This document shows positions 7,285 to 14,790 of a DNA stretch of 43,901 bases, piece after piece. A program made the position numbers and the translations under genes. This DNA is from a virus. The first letter of the stretch is position 1. Each line of letters starts with the position of its first letter. A model generated the notes under the pieces. It was not told where the DNA came from, made no database searches, and worked only from the letters and a program-made list of their open reading frames with translations. The DNA lies in the IMG/VR virus record IMGVR_UViG_3300010413_000063, positions 1-43,901 of that record. One strand, given 5' to 3'.

Positions 7285-7495
7285 CTTTTCCGCCGCAATA
7301 CTGGCATTTCAAATCAACCGCCTGGCCCGGCAATGGCGGCGGTTGCTTTCCCAGGTGTTTGTTCAACAGGTTGTATGCAACCATTAGGTGCGCCTGGGCA
7401 TGCACCAGGTCTGAAATGGTCATGCCCAGGCTTTCAACCTGGTCGGCAATGGTCAGCGGGTCATTCCTTCGTTTCACCGGCTTCACCCGCGTCAC
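7271..7495 (-). CDS. small protein with C-terminal CxxC
   Basis: Protein of up to 74 residues. The start is uncertain: only GTG codons (7495, 7486, 7477) or a late ATG are available, and the AAGGA site near 7465 points to a start further in. Residues 25-50 form a helix (MTISDLVHAQAHLMVAYNLL). The end has a single CQYCGG pair, which may bind zinc as a dimer. Overlaps both neighbours. Confidence 0.58.
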   Translation of the reverse strand: MTRVKPVKRRNDPLTIADQVESLGMTISDLVHAQAHLMVAYNLLNKHLGKQPPPLPGQAVDLKCQYCGGKDDEH

Positions 7496-7799
7496 TGCCG
7501 TCCATGTTGCCTTTATCCTTGGCCTTCGGGTTGGTCACCTTGGCCTTGAACTCTTCGTCACCCGCTTCAATCCACAGTTCCAGGGCGCCGAATTTATACC
7601 GTTCCTTGTTGTGTTTGTGCATTGCAATCAGGCCGCGTTTTTTTAGTTCAGCTTCCTGTTTGTTAAGTTCAATGCGCTTGTCACGAATGGCGGCGTATTC
7701 ATACCCGATTTCCTCTAATTCGGGAATGCCGCCAGGAACGCCGGGCAGCCTGTTCTGCTTTCCGCGTTGGGTTTTCGGTTTATCCTTGTTTGTTGCCAT
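7461..7799 (-). CDS. helical hypothetical protein
   Basis: Protein of 112 residues from the ATG at 7799, which has GGAGGA upstream; longer forms run into the preceding gene. A basic N-terminus precedes a helical hairpin (about residues 30-65, 'YAAIRDKRIELNKQEAELKKRG') and a strand pair ending 'EEFKAKV'. This plan occurs in many small phage early proteins of unknown role. The tail is acidic. Confidence 0.68.
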   Translation of the reverse strand: MATNKDKPKTQRGKQNRLPGVPGGIPELEEIGYEYAAIRDKRIELNKQEAELKKRGLIAMHKHNKERYKFGALELWIEAGDEEFKAKVTNPKAKDKGNMDGSDAGEAGETKE

Positions 7800-8022
7800 A
7801 TGGGCTTTTTTCCTCCAAAGTTTTGAAAGCCTTGCGGGCTTCCTTTTCCAGTTGCGGAACGTACCGGCCAGCAACCGCGGCCTGCACTTCCAGTTTTAAA
7901 AAATACTCAATCACCGTCAGCGCGCGGGCCTGGCTGTCATAGTTCAGAAAACTGGTGACGCCTTCATGTATCCGCATGACTTCAACGCTGCCGTCAGGCT
8001 TTCCTTCAATCCGAATTGGCAT
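7780..8022 (-). CDS. small hypothetical protein
   Basis: Protein of 80 residues from the ATG at 8022 with GCGGGA upstream; a GTG at 8043 overlapping the previous stop is an alternative. The first half is strand-rich (MPIRIEGKPDGSVEVMRIHE) and the second half is a long helix. No recognised domain. Confidence 0.6.
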   Translation of the reverse strand: MPIRIEGKPDGSVEVMRIHEGVTSFLNYDSQARALTVIEYFLKLEVQAAVAGRYVPQLEKEARKAFKTLEEKSPYGNKQG

Positions 8023-8035
8023 ATATTTCCCGCTG

Positions 8036-8380
8036 TCATTCACCCGGTTTTTTCATGGCGGTATAATTTTCCTGGTCAAATTTCAGGAAACGCCTGATTG
8101 CATCAACAACGCCTTCCCGGTGTTCAAGGCTTGTGTGCGCATCCTCACAAAGTTCAAGGTATGTTTCCAGCGTTGCCTTTGCGGCCTGGTCACGGCCGCG
8201 CAGTATAAAAATCGGTTCATCGTCGGGAATAGGCTGCCCGGTGCGTTCGCTGACAATGCAGGCAGTCATTTCTTTGCCTTCCAATTCAGTCAGTGCAGTG
8301 TTTGGTTCCCATACCAGCCATTCACCCTGCGGTTTGATTGTACGATATTTCAAAACCAGCTTATATTTTCCGGCATTCAT
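8036..8380 (-). CDS. hypothetical protein
   Basis: Protein of 114 residues, coupled by ATGA to the MazG-like gene. The segment PDDEPIFILRGRDQAAKATL followed by a helix rich in Leu and His recurs in small phage proteins that I know only as hypothetical. No catalytic site is evident. Confidence 0.66.
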   Translation of the reverse strand: MNAGKYKLVLKYRTIKPQGEWLVWEPNTALTELEGKEMTACIVSERTGQPIPDDEPIFILRGRDQAAKATLETYLELCEDAHTSLEHREGVVDAIRRFLKFDQENYTAMKKPGE

Positions 8381-8679
8381 GGTTTCACCTTTCCTTTTTT
8401 CGGGCCGTGCATCACAGCAATTTTGCAGGCCAATGTTGCAACCTGTACAGCTTCGCCGTATATGTCCATGTTTTCAACGTTCACCTTGTCAAACTCTGAA
8501 TATATTTTATTTATCGCCTGGGCCAATTCACCAATTTCTTCTGTTAAATATCCCAGCCATTCATGCGGCGTTGCGGTTTCATGGCCCCACTTTTCCAACT
8601 GCCTTTTATGTTCCGCAATGATTGCCTTGAACACTTCAGGATTCAACCCGATATCAGTCAAATATATTGGAGTTTTCAT
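8377..8679 (-). CDS. MazG-like NTP pyrophosphohydrolase
   Basis: Protein of 100 residues from the ATG at 8679, which overlaps the RusA stop (ATGA) and has AGGAAA upstream. 'HKRQLEKWGHE', 'EWLGYLTEEIGELAQAINK' with the EExxE metal motif, and a later 'YGEAVQVATLACKI' helix (ExxxV) follow the all-alpha NTP-PPase (MazG-like) plan. Family members hydrolyse NTPs or dNTPs to monophosphates; phage versions are proposed to adjust nucleotide or alarmone pools. Substrate not deducible here. Confidence 0.72.
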   Translation of the reverse strand: MKTPIYLTDIGLNPEVFKAIIAEHKRQLEKWGHETATPHEWLGYLTEEIGELAQAINKIYSEFDKVNVENMDIYGEAVQVATLACKIAVMHGPKKGKVKP

Positions 8680-9362
8680 TTCATATTTTCCTGCATCCAC
8701 TTTTCATGGCAGCTGTCACAGCGTATGGTTCCAGGTTCACGCGGGCCGCCGCAGTCAGGGCAGGCCAGCTTTGTTTGTTGCGGCGTGCCGCCTGCATAGT
8801 CAGCGTCACCCGGCCGCACGCTGGCCAGGCTGGTCACGGTAATCACGGCGCCAATCAGATTGCTTTCAGGTTCCGCGTACAGCTTGCGGCCGTGCTGGTC
8901 AACAATTTGGCTGTCATCATACCAGGCAATGCCCTTTAATGCGTCCTCAGTGCTGCGGGTCAGTTTCGTCACGTCGGGTATTTTGTCAGGGTATGGCGGC
9001 GCGCTGGGCCGCAGCCCATGGGCGCCCAGGTGCCCCTTGGGCCTGGGCAGTATGAAAACAAATTCAACCGCCAGCGGCCCGCGCAGCGGCCCTGACTTCA
9101 TGACCATTTTGGCCATCCATTGAACGTCATGCCGCCAGGGTTTTGATTTCTTGTTATCCTCAGTAACAACCGCGCGCTGCCGCGTGCCCGTTGCTTCATT
9201 GCCTGGCACTATGAAAGCCTTTTTACTGCCGCCCGGTTGCGGAATGCCGGGCACAACAATCCTGAACGTTTGCAGGTTTGGCGCCGGTGCCAGCGGTTTC
9301 ATTGCCGCCTTGTCAGCTGCGGCCGCGTCCAGGGCTTCAATTAAATTATCCAAAATTTTCAA
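8676..9362 (-). CDS. rusA: RusA-like Holliday junction resolvase with zinc tail
   Basis: Protein of about 228 residues with a TTG start at 9362 behind AGGAAAGGGG; a TTG at 9398 and an ATG at 9299 are alternatives. From residue 33, FRIVVPGIPQPGGSKKAF, later IPDVTKLTRSTEDALKG (129-143) and YDDSQI (148-153) are the RusA endonuclease fold. RusA cuts four-way junctions and is common in recombination modules. The usual second Asp of the PDxD motif is Thr here (T132) and the following Lys is Arg (R136). A C-terminal zinc ribbon (C201, C204, C215, C218) is an addition to the core family. Confidence 0.82.
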   Translation of the reverse strand: MKILDNLIEALDAAAADKAAMKPLAPAPNLQTFRIVVPGIPQPGGSKKAFIVPGNEATGTRQRAVVTEDNKKSKPWRHDVQWMAKMVMKSGPLRGPLAVEFVFILPRPKGHLGAHGLRPSAPPYPDKIPDVTKLTRSTEDALKGIAWYDDSQIVDQHGRKLYAEPESNLIGAVITVTSLASVRPGDADYAGGTPQQTKLACPDCGGPREPGTIRCDSCHEKWMQENMK

Positions 9363-9825
9363 TGCCCCTTTCCTGCAGGCGCCTGGTGAAACAGTCAACA
9401 GGCGGCAATTTCTTCACAGGCTTCCAATGCAGCTTTTTGCACAGGTCGGCCATGGCCATCAACCAGTGTTCATGCACGCCGATGATACCCATGGGCTTTT
9501 CAGCAATTGCGTTGGCGTACCAAAGGCCGTCTATTAGGTGCAAATGCCCGTGGTGAATCATCATATAAACGGCGGCCTTGTACCAATCGGCGCCGGTGCG
9601 GTTCAAATAGTGCTGCAGGTTTTTCAGCGGTACACCCAGGGCAGCAGCTTCAACCAGCATCGTGAAGAAATCAGGCGTCGTTGCACTATATTCAGCTTTC
9701 CATGCCATTATATTTTGGGCATTGCGCATAATGCTTTCAGTCATGAAATCATCACAACCAACTGCAACCAAGCTGCGGTCAGCCTTCACGAAAAACAGCA
9801 TCAACTTTCCAACAAAATCAGGCAC
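9346..9825 (-). CDS. hypothetical protein
   Basis: Protein of 159 residues with a GTG start at 9825 behind GGGGGTGA; an ATG eight codons in is possible. A start with short strands (LMLFFVKADRSLVAVG) is followed by a mostly helical body rich in His, Met and Trp (HHGHLHLIDGLWY). No recognised family. Its end overlaps the resolvase gene, so it belongs to the recombination cluster by position. Confidence 0.64.
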   Translation of the reverse strand: MPDFVGKLMLFFVKADRSLVAVGCDDFMTESIMRNAQNIMAWKAEYSATTPDFFTMLVEAAALGVPLKNLQHYLNRTGADWYKAAVYMMIHHGHLHLIDGLWYANAIAEKPMGIIGVHEHWLMAMADLCKKLHWKPVKKLPPVDCFTRRLQERGIENFG

Positions 9826-9847
9826 TGTTCACCCCCAATGTTTTGGG

Positions 9848-9881
9848 CCAGCCTGCCCCGTCAGCAGGCCCAGCAGGCTGG
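9848..9881 (-). promoter_or_regulatory. inverted repeat in 138-base gap
   Basis: CCAGCCTGC/GCAGGCTGG, nine perfect pairs with a 16-base loop, between the annealing-protein candidate and the next gene. No T-run follows on the minus strand, so a processing or stability structure is as likely as a terminator. I see no promoter in the rest of the gap. Confidence 0.4.
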
Positions 9882-9963
9882 CTGTTCCCCTGCCCTGCCC
9901 CAGCTGCGTTGCGGTTCCATGGAAACGCGGGCACGCCTTGCGGGCTGGCTTTGGGTACATTCC

Positions 9964-10968
9964 TTATTTCACCGGCGCCTTTCCCGCCTTAATGGCTTCC
10001 AGCACTTTATCAAAATCGGCCATGGGTATGTGTTCAATTTCTTCATATCCCATGTCATGGACAATCTGCGTAATGTGCCCAGCAACCAGGGCGCCGCGCC
10101 CGCCCACGATAGGATTAAGGCCAACGGCCCATAGTTTTGAAACCTGGCCCTGGGTAATGCTGCCGGGCGGCGGTTCACTTTTCTGCTGGCGCTGACGTTT
10201 TCCGGTGCCCTGGTTGCCGTTGAAATTCTGCTGCGTTGCTTTGCCCTGCTGCGGCTGTTTCTGTTGCGGCCTGGGCGCGTCCTGTTCCTGCATTTCATCC
10301 CCGTCAAACCCGGTGAAATCGTCACCCAACTCTTCAGCGGGCACCGGGTTGTATCCGGCCAGCACAACAACCCAGCGCAAATAGTTGTTGTGAACCTTTG
10401 AAATGGCCCTGGTCTGCGCCATTGATTTCAACTGAAACAACGGCACCTTTTCTTCACCCGCCAGCGCGCGCACCATTTCAGGCATGTTTTTGCCGGGCTT
10501 GTAAGGGTTGGGCACCCAATTGATTGCCTGGCTTCCTGGGTTTTCCTTGCAGGTGCTGCCATCCTTGCACCGATAGTGCTTTTCATATTTGGGACGTGTT
10601 GACCATTTTTCTTCATCATTCAGGCACATTGCTTCAGCCCGTGAAACCTCCCGGCCGGTGCGCACGTCAACCAAAACGGCAACGGCATTGAAACCCTGTA
10701 TTGGGCCGTATTCAACAAATTCAGTTGAAACGATTTTCCCAGCAACACCATAAAAATGGCCCAGGGTTTGCCAGGCTTCACACTTCAGGTGTTCACTGGC
10801 ACCCATTTGAACAACCGCACTGGTGCCGTCAATGACCAGCTTCAATTCATCGGCTGCCATTTTAGCTTCAGCCAGTACCTGCCTGGGCGGCCTGGTAATA
10901 ACCAGGTCAGCAGGCAGTTTGTTTTCATATTCAACCAGGCCCGTTGACGGGCCGTTTTTCTGTTCCAT
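9964..10968 (-). CDS. putative recombination/ssDNA-annealing protein
   Basis: Protein of 334 residues. The core (about residues 25-215) ends in 'LKSMAQTRAISKVHNNYLRW', the 'QTRA.SKA' helix that I associate with phage recombination proteins of the RecT/Erf/Rad52-like group. A CRCK-like Cys pair (CKDGSTC) lies near residue 134. A Gln/Pro-rich linker (about 235-270) leads to a C-terminal helical domain. The linker-plus-tail layout is also seen in annealing proteins that bind partners. Directly downstream of a PD-(D/E)XK nuclease and a coiled-coil protein, it fits the annealing half of an exonuclease/annealase pair. Family assignment is tentative. Confidence 0.6.
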   Translation of the reverse strand: MEQKNGPSTGLVEYENKLPADLVITRPPRQVLAEAKMAADELKLVIDGTSAVVQMGASEHLKCEAWQTLGHFYGVAGKIVSTEFVEYGPIQGFNAVAVLVDVRTGREVSRAEAMCLNDEEKWSTRPKYEKHYRCKDGSTCKENPGSQAINWVPNPYKPGKNMPEMVRALAGEEKVPLFQLKSMAQTRAISKVHNNYLRWVVVLAGYNPVPAEELGDDFTGFDGDEMQEQDAPRPQQKQPQQGKATQQNFNGNQGTGKRQRQQKSEPPPGSITQGQVSKLWAVGLNPIVGGRGALVAGHITQIVHDMGYEEIEHIPMADFDKVLEAIKAGKAPVK

Positions 10969-10972
10969 ATTT

Positions 10973-11674
10973 TCAACCCCTTACTTGAACGTTGTTTTGT
11001 TCGGGCACAGCTTCCAGGCCAGGCAGGTTTGCCGTGCCTTTGGTTGCCATTGCCCAATTGTTGATTTCAGTAGCTGACCATTTCACAAACGTTGTTGGCG
11101 CCTTGCCATCCAAAATGGCCTGCATCAATTTTCTGCTGTCGGTAATCTTGCCGACATACCGCGCCTGCATGACGGTGACGCCGGTGCTGCGCTGGTATGT
11201 CTGCATTTTGGGCACCGCTGGCACGGGCTGCGGTGTTTCAAGTATCATGTCAACGGTTTCTTCATTGGCGCCCATTTTCTGCGCATGGTCGGCCAACTGC
11301 AGGCGCGCGTTTTCTTCCTGCTCTTTTAAAAGGCGTTCCTTTTCCCGGCGCAGTTTTTCTTCAATTTCTTTTTGCTGTTTATCCCAGGCTGCAATTTTGG
11401 GCGCCAACACGCTGCGGATTATTTCATGCGGCCGCAGGGCCTTTTTTTCCGCGTCACAAATTGCCTGGTGCGCTGCCTTGGCCTTGGCCTTTGGTTCCGC
11501 ATGGTGCAGTTTGATTGCTTTGACCAGGGCCGCACTGACTTTCAGCCATTCCGCCGCCTGGTCATATGTCACCTGGTTGACAATCTGCAGCTGTTCCGCC
11601 TGGGTTTTCAAATCTGTTGTTTGCTGCAGGGCGTCCTGGTAGTTTTCAACCTTCACAATTTCAGCCTTGGCCAT
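10973..11674 (-). CDS. coiled-coil protein of recombination cluster
   Basis: Protein of 233 residues with AAAGGGG before the ATG. Residues 1-75 are helical and Ala/Lys-rich. About 75-135 form a strongly charged coiled coil (KIAAWDKQQKEIEEKLRREK). Residues 150-215 look globular (GVTVMQARYVGKITDSRKLM, APTTFVKWSATEINNWAMAT). Proteins of this plan are frequent beside phage annealing and exonuclease genes. Their role is unknown to me; a DNA- or nuclease-binding accessory is an inference from location. Confidence 0.68.
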   Translation of the reverse strand: MAKAEIVKVENYQDALQQTTDLKTQAEQLQIVNQVTYDQAAEWLKVSAALVKAIKLHHAEPKAKAKAAHQAICDAEKKALRPHEIIRSVLAPKIAAWDKQQKEIEEKLRREKERLLKEQEENARLQLADHAQKMGANEETVDMILETPQPVPAVPKMQTYQRSTGVTVMQARYVGKITDSRKLMQAILDGKAPTTFVKWSATEINNWAMATKGTANLPGLEAVPEQNNVQVRG

Positions 11675-11686
11675 ATTTCCCCTTTG

Positions 11687-12286
11687 TTATTTGATAAAAA
11701 TGCCATTGTTATTTTTTGCATAGTGAATATTCAGGGCTGACTGGAACGTTGCCAGGTCGGCAAAGTATTCAGCCTTTGGGTATGGAATGACGCGGGCCAT
11801 TTTACCGTCAGCCCGCAAATAAATGCCGTACCGTTCCCACTGCAGCGGTTCAGGCAGCATGTTCACATAGGCGGCCAGCTGCCATTTGTGCCAAACCATT
11901 GGCGCGCCTGTTTTCAAATCCCAAACCGCCTTTGGCGGCCCGGTTTCAAATATCCTGTCACTTTGCCCGGCATACACGCCGCAGCTGTCCTGCATCGGCA
12001 CTTCAATCCAAACTTTGCCCTGCCATTTCCCGGCCGCCTTCATGGCATCAACCAACAGCGCATAGCTGCTGACGTATCCGGCCCAGGCTGGCACCAGGCT
12101 GGCAAAATCCAGCGTGCCTTTGTCCAGCAGTTCACAGGCTTCATGGACGTATGTGCCGCGCTGCCTGGCTTCCTCAGTGAAAAACCTGTCATCAATCAGC
12201 CCGGCGCCTTTCAGGATTTGCGTGACGCTGGGCAGGTTCGGGCTGTACGTATGCGTTGCCCTGTCCATTTCAATACGGTTTATCAT
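11687..12286 (-). CDS. PD-(D/E)XK exonuclease, RecB/Cas4-like
   Basis: Protein of 199 residues. H48, D110 (YAGQSDRI), D123-x-K125 (VWDLKTG) and Q136xxAY140 form the catalytic set of RecB-family PD-(D/E)XK nucleases. The length equals a minimal nuclease domain without helicase. Next to an annealing-protein candidate it probably resects double-strand ends for recombination, as lambda Exo does. The ribosome site AAAGGTG lies directly behind a strong hairpin (12301-12335). The assignment is firm; the substrate is not shown. Confidence 0.83.
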   Translation of the reverse strand: MINRIEMDRATHTYSPNLPSVTQILKGAGLIDDRFFTEEARQRGTYVHEACELLDKGTLDFASLVPAWAGYVSSYALLVDAMKAAGKWQGKVWIEVPMQDSCGVYAGQSDRIFETGPPKAVWDLKTGAPMVWHKWQLAAYVNMLPEPLQWERYGIYLRADGKMARVIPYPKAEYFADLATFQSALNIHYAKNNNGIFIK

Positions 12287-12300
12287 TCAACACCTTTGAA

Positions 12301-12335
12301 GCCTGGGCGGCCGATCTTCCAACAACCGCCCAGGC
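12301..12335 (-). promoter_or_regulatory. 10-bp stem hairpin before nuclease gene
   Basis: GCCTGGGCGG (12301-12310) pairs perfectly with CCGCCCAGGC (12326-12335), loop 15 bases. It ends 15 bases before the ATG at 12286, so it sits against the ribosome site and could affect translation or protect the 5' end. The rest of the 220-base gap (12287-12506) has further GC-rich partial inverted repeats and no ORF I trust. Confidence 0.5.
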
Positions 12336-12506
12336 AGTCAGCAAAGTGGGTTTGCCAGGCCCGGCCGCCTGGGCTTGCTTGCTGGTTTCGTACCAGCGGC
12401 CGTGAAACGTTCAGCGGGCACGGCACTGAATATGTTGGGCGCGTCCAGCCTTGGGCCAGCAAAACCAGGGAGTTGGTACCCTATCGCACCCGCGCCCCTG
12501 TATATA

Positions 12507-12722
12507 TCATGCAATGTTCTGCAGCCTGGCCAGGTCAACCATGTCCATTGTCCAGGCCCAGGGCGCCAGGCCCCGTGCATCATAAAAATTAAAACAATGA
12601 GTGCAAATATCTTCAGCCTTGAACGTCGGCGCTGAATAGAACAATGAATTTTTTGGCCTGGGCACTTCCTGCATGGCATGAACGCCATGCGTGAAATTGC
12701 GGCCGCATATAGGGCATTTCAT
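12507..12722 (-). CDS. small zinc-finger protein
   Basis: Protein of 71 residues. Start at the ATG at 12722 in a TAATG overlap with the preceding stop, behind GAAAGG. CPICGR at the N-terminus and CTHCF near residue 46 form a two-knuckle zinc site. Its small size and position suggest a nucleic-acid or protein adaptor; nothing more can be read. Confidence 0.66.
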   Translation of the reverse strand: MKCPICGRNFTHGVHAMQEVPRPKNSLFYSAPTFKAEDICTHCFNFYDARGLAPWAWTMDMVDLARLQNIA

Positions 12723-12859
12723 TACATCATTCCTTTCAGCAGTTTGAACAGCCATTTTATCAACGGGTAAACAACAAAACCCCAGGCAACCAAAATGAAA
12801 ATGCCGACGCCTGCCATTTTGGCGCCGTGAATCAATTTTGCTTTTATATCGGCATTCAT
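12722..12859 (-). CDS. small single-pass membrane protein
   Basis: Protein of 45 residues, shorter than the open frame because the ATG at 12859 has GGGG at good spacing. A basic N-terminal stretch (DIKAKLIHGAK) is followed by one hydrophobic segment (about residues 16-38) and a basic end, the look of an inner-membrane micropeptide. Early phage membrane peptides sometimes alter host envelope functions; the role here is unknown. Confidence 0.6.
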   Translation of the reverse strand: MNADIKAKLIHGAKMAGVGIFILVAWGFVVYPLIKWLFKLLKGMM

Positions 12860-12880
12860 GACAATCCCCAGGAAATGCAA

Positions 12881-12900
12881 CGGCCGGGTTTCCCCGGCCG
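12881..12900 (-). promoter_or_regulatory. GC-rich hairpin after DUF932 gene
   Basis: CGGCCGGG and CCCGGCCG, eight perfect pairs with a four-base loop, between the DUF932 stop and the membrane peptide. No clear T-run follows (TTGCATTTCC), so termination would be partial at best. Confidence 0.45.
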
Positions 12901-12912
12901 CCGCGCGTTGAT

Positions 12913-14049
12913 TTATTCGGGCTTGGCTGCTATGTGTTTCCACTGCCCGGCCTTCAGGTCGATGATTGCCGCACCGGCCCGTTCCAGGTCGATTGCGTCA
13001 TCATAGGTGATTTCATCCATGTTGGCTGCTGCCGTGAAGGCGTTAGCCAGGCCCCAGCGGGTCAGCCCGGCGCCGTCAGCACCGTTTGCCAGGTACGCGG
13101 TGATTGAATTTTTGACGTTTTCATTGGTCACGCCAACTGTCCGGCTGGCCAGTTCAACAACCCTGGGTATGTCAAAATTTTCAATCTTTTCATTGGCCGC
13201 AATCCGCAGGCGGTCAACCTGTTTGGTGAAATATTCGGGCTTCATGCTGCCCGTCACAACGTCACGCACCTGCGCCCAAAACGCCGCGTCATTCAGGGCC
13301 AGGGTTTCATCAGTCAACAGTTCCTGAACGTCATCACCGTTGCCCTGGCGGCCGCCCAGGTGGAAACGCTTCATTGCCGCGCTGGTCACCATGCCGTTGG
13401 TGCAAACCAGGCGGTATATCAACGGTTCAACGCGCACGCTGCCCGCGCCAACGTCGCTGCTTGAAATGACCAGGCCATATTGCACCGTGTCACCAACCTT
13501 TATGTCAGCCTGCACGCGGGCCGTCACCGCCTGAATGTACATGCGGCGGTCGGTGACTTCGCTGGTTTTCACTTCAAACTGATTGTCAATCAGAATCGGT
13601 GCAACCGTTTCAAACAGGTCGAAACAGTCAAGGCGCCGGTACCTGTCACTGACCAGGGCGCGCACGCTGTTGCCGTACACGCGCACCATGCGCTGTTCTG
13701 TTTTGTGTTCCGCAGCTGCTGCAGCAGCCTGGCGCCGCAGGCCATGGTTCACATTGTCGGCCAGCAGGGCAGGGTTTTCACGTTCGATGCGTTCATAGTA
13801 CTGCGTCGGAATGTTGGTATATCCGGCCAGCTGTTTGCCTGACCAGGCATTCAGTTCAAACGCTTCCTTTTCACCGTTGGTGAAAGTCAGCACCGGTTTG
13901 GCCAATTCGTCAATGGGCTTGGCTTCAGCAGTAGGCTGGGCCTGCACTTCCATTTTCAGTTCATTCACCGGTACGATGAAATCACGCTTGTTGTCCTGAA
14001 TGTCCTGCAGTTTCTGCGCCAGTTCCATAATGTTTTTGCCAGTTTTCAT
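12913..14049 (-). CDS. DUF932-like protein
   Basis: Protein of 378 residues with GGAG before the ATG. The body from about residue 45 (FTNGEKEAFELNAWSGKQLA, VRVYGNSVRALVSDRYRRLD, later YRLVCTNGMVTSAAMKRFHL) is the DUF932 family found in many phages and plasmids. No biochemical role is established that I can cite. In phages it lies among early genes, as here. Residues 265-315 are helical and may oligomerise. It follows one of the two duplicated structured leaders. Confidence 0.8.
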   Translation of the reverse strand: MKTGKNIMELAQKLQDIQDNKRDFIVPVNELKMEVQAQPTAEAKPIDELAKPVLTFTNGEKEAFELNAWSGKQLAGYTNIPTQYYERIERENPALLADNVNHGLRRQAAAAAAEHKTEQRMVRVYGNSVRALVSDRYRRLDCFDLFETVAPILIDNQFEVKTSEVTDRRMYIQAVTARVQADIKVGDTVQYGLVISSSDVGAGSVRVEPLIYRLVCTNGMVTSAAMKRFHLGGRQGNGDDVQELLTDETLALNDAAFWAQVRDVVTGSMKPEYFTKQVDRLRIAANEKIENFDIPRVVELASRTVGVTNENVKNSITAYLANGADGAGLTRWGLANAFTAAANMDEITYDDAIDLERAGAAIIDLKAGQWKHIAAKPE

Positions 14050-14081
14050 TTTAATATTCTCCGTTCAGGGCCTGAAAGGTA

Positions 14082-14129
14082 CGCGGCCGGGCAGCCCTGG
14101 CACCCGCCGCGTTTAGGGGCACATTCCCC
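14082..14129 (-). repeat. two-hairpin leader element, copy A
   Basis: On the plus strand CGCGGC-C-GGG (14082-14091) pairs with CCC-GCCGCG (14103-14111) with one bulged C, followed by GGGG/CCCC (a short hairpin ending at 14129). The same arrangement recurs at 14704-14750. It lies upstream of the DUF932 ribosome site. The flanking sequence also matches copy B in part, including a GC hairpin after the preceding stop (GGCCCGC/GCGGGCC around 14170-14187). Confidence 0.6.
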
Positions 14130-14192
14130 AGCAGGGCGCCCGGTTGCCTGGGCGGCCTGTTCGGGAATGGCCCGCTTACGCGGGCCTTCCGT

Positions 14193-14675
14193 TTAAATGT
14201 CCATTCCACACTGCTGCGTCAGTAAAACGCGGCGGCCAACTGTCCTGACATTTGCGCGTTTTGCATATACCTGGCCCGGCCCGGCATAGCTTGGCATTTC
14301 CTGATATTTTTCCAGGGCTTCAGGGTCAACAGGCGCCTTGAATAATGCCCAATTCACCCAGGCGTCACCATAATTTTTGCAGCCTGATTTGTACGGCGCT
14401 GTTGATTTTTCCATTTCCGGCAATTCAGCATTTCCGTCCTGGCAAATGATATCAACCCAGGAACGCGCAGCCAGCAAGGTTTGCAGGGCGCGGGTCAATT
14501 CATCGGCGGCACCTTCCAGAATGTCAACCAGCTGCTGCCGTTCCTTCATGTTCGTCCAATCAGCAATCGCCAGAATGTCACCGGCATTTTCAGCGTGCGT
14601 TTCAGCTGATCTGGCGGCCTTGAAAATGTTGTACATCATGTCTGCAATCGGCGTATCAGAATTTTTTCTTTTCAT
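14193..14675 (-). CDS. hypothetical early protein
   Basis: Protein of 160 residues from the ATG at 14675, with GGAAGGGG upstream; the frame is open to 14771, but the extra codons lie in the structured leader. Residues 5-80 are helical (ADMMYNIFKAARSAETHAEN and following). The C-terminal half is less regular, with 'GKRANVRTVGRR'-like basic strands near the end. No family recognised. Located between the two copies of the leader element. Confidence 0.68.
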   Translation of the reverse strand: MKRKNSDTPIADMMYNIFKAARSAETHAENAGDILAIADWTNMKERQQLVDILEGAADELTRALQTLLAARSWVDIICQDGNAELPEMEKSTAPYKSGCKNYGDAWVNWALFKAPVDPEALEKYQEMPSYAGPGQVYAKRANVRTVGRRVLLTQQCGMDI

Positions 14676-14703
14676 AGTTTCCCCTTCCAGGGCCAATTGT
14701 TTG

Positions 14704-14750
14704 CGCGGCCGGGCGGCCCTGGTGCCCGCCGCAATAGGGGCAAATCCCCT
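14704..14750 (-). repeat. two-hairpin leader element, copy B
   Basis: Second copy of the element at 14082-14129. The bulged GC stem and the AGGGG/CCCCT hairpin are kept, while several loop and linker bases differ. In this copy the first stem is extended by one pair (GGGC/GCCC). It precedes the ribosome site of the gene starting at 14675. Confidence 0.6.
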
Positions 14751-14770
14751 GCAGGCCGCCTGCCATGTCA

Positions 14771-14790
14771 TGAAATATCATGATATTTCA
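14771..14790. promoter_or_regulatory. perfect 20-bp palindrome
   Basis: TGAAATATCATGATATTTCA reads the same on both strands, in the gap between the genes at 14193 and 14816. It is AT-rich in a GC-rich gap, and outer TGCC/GGCA bases add an imperfect arm. A dimeric regulator site is the simplest reading; as RNA it would form a weak hairpin. Confidence 0.6.

Noticed and set aside
12338-12688. Minus-strand frame of 116 codons covering the 220-base gap
   Set aside because: It overlaps the zinc-finger gene at 12507-12722 in another frame, has no ribosome site, and its product is Pro/Gly/Arg-rich without a domain.
12881-12900. Rho-independent terminators at this and the other GC hairpins (14170-14187, 37399-37422, 30457-30508)
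   Set aside because: None is followed by a T-run on the transcribed strand, so I list them as structures and not as terminators.
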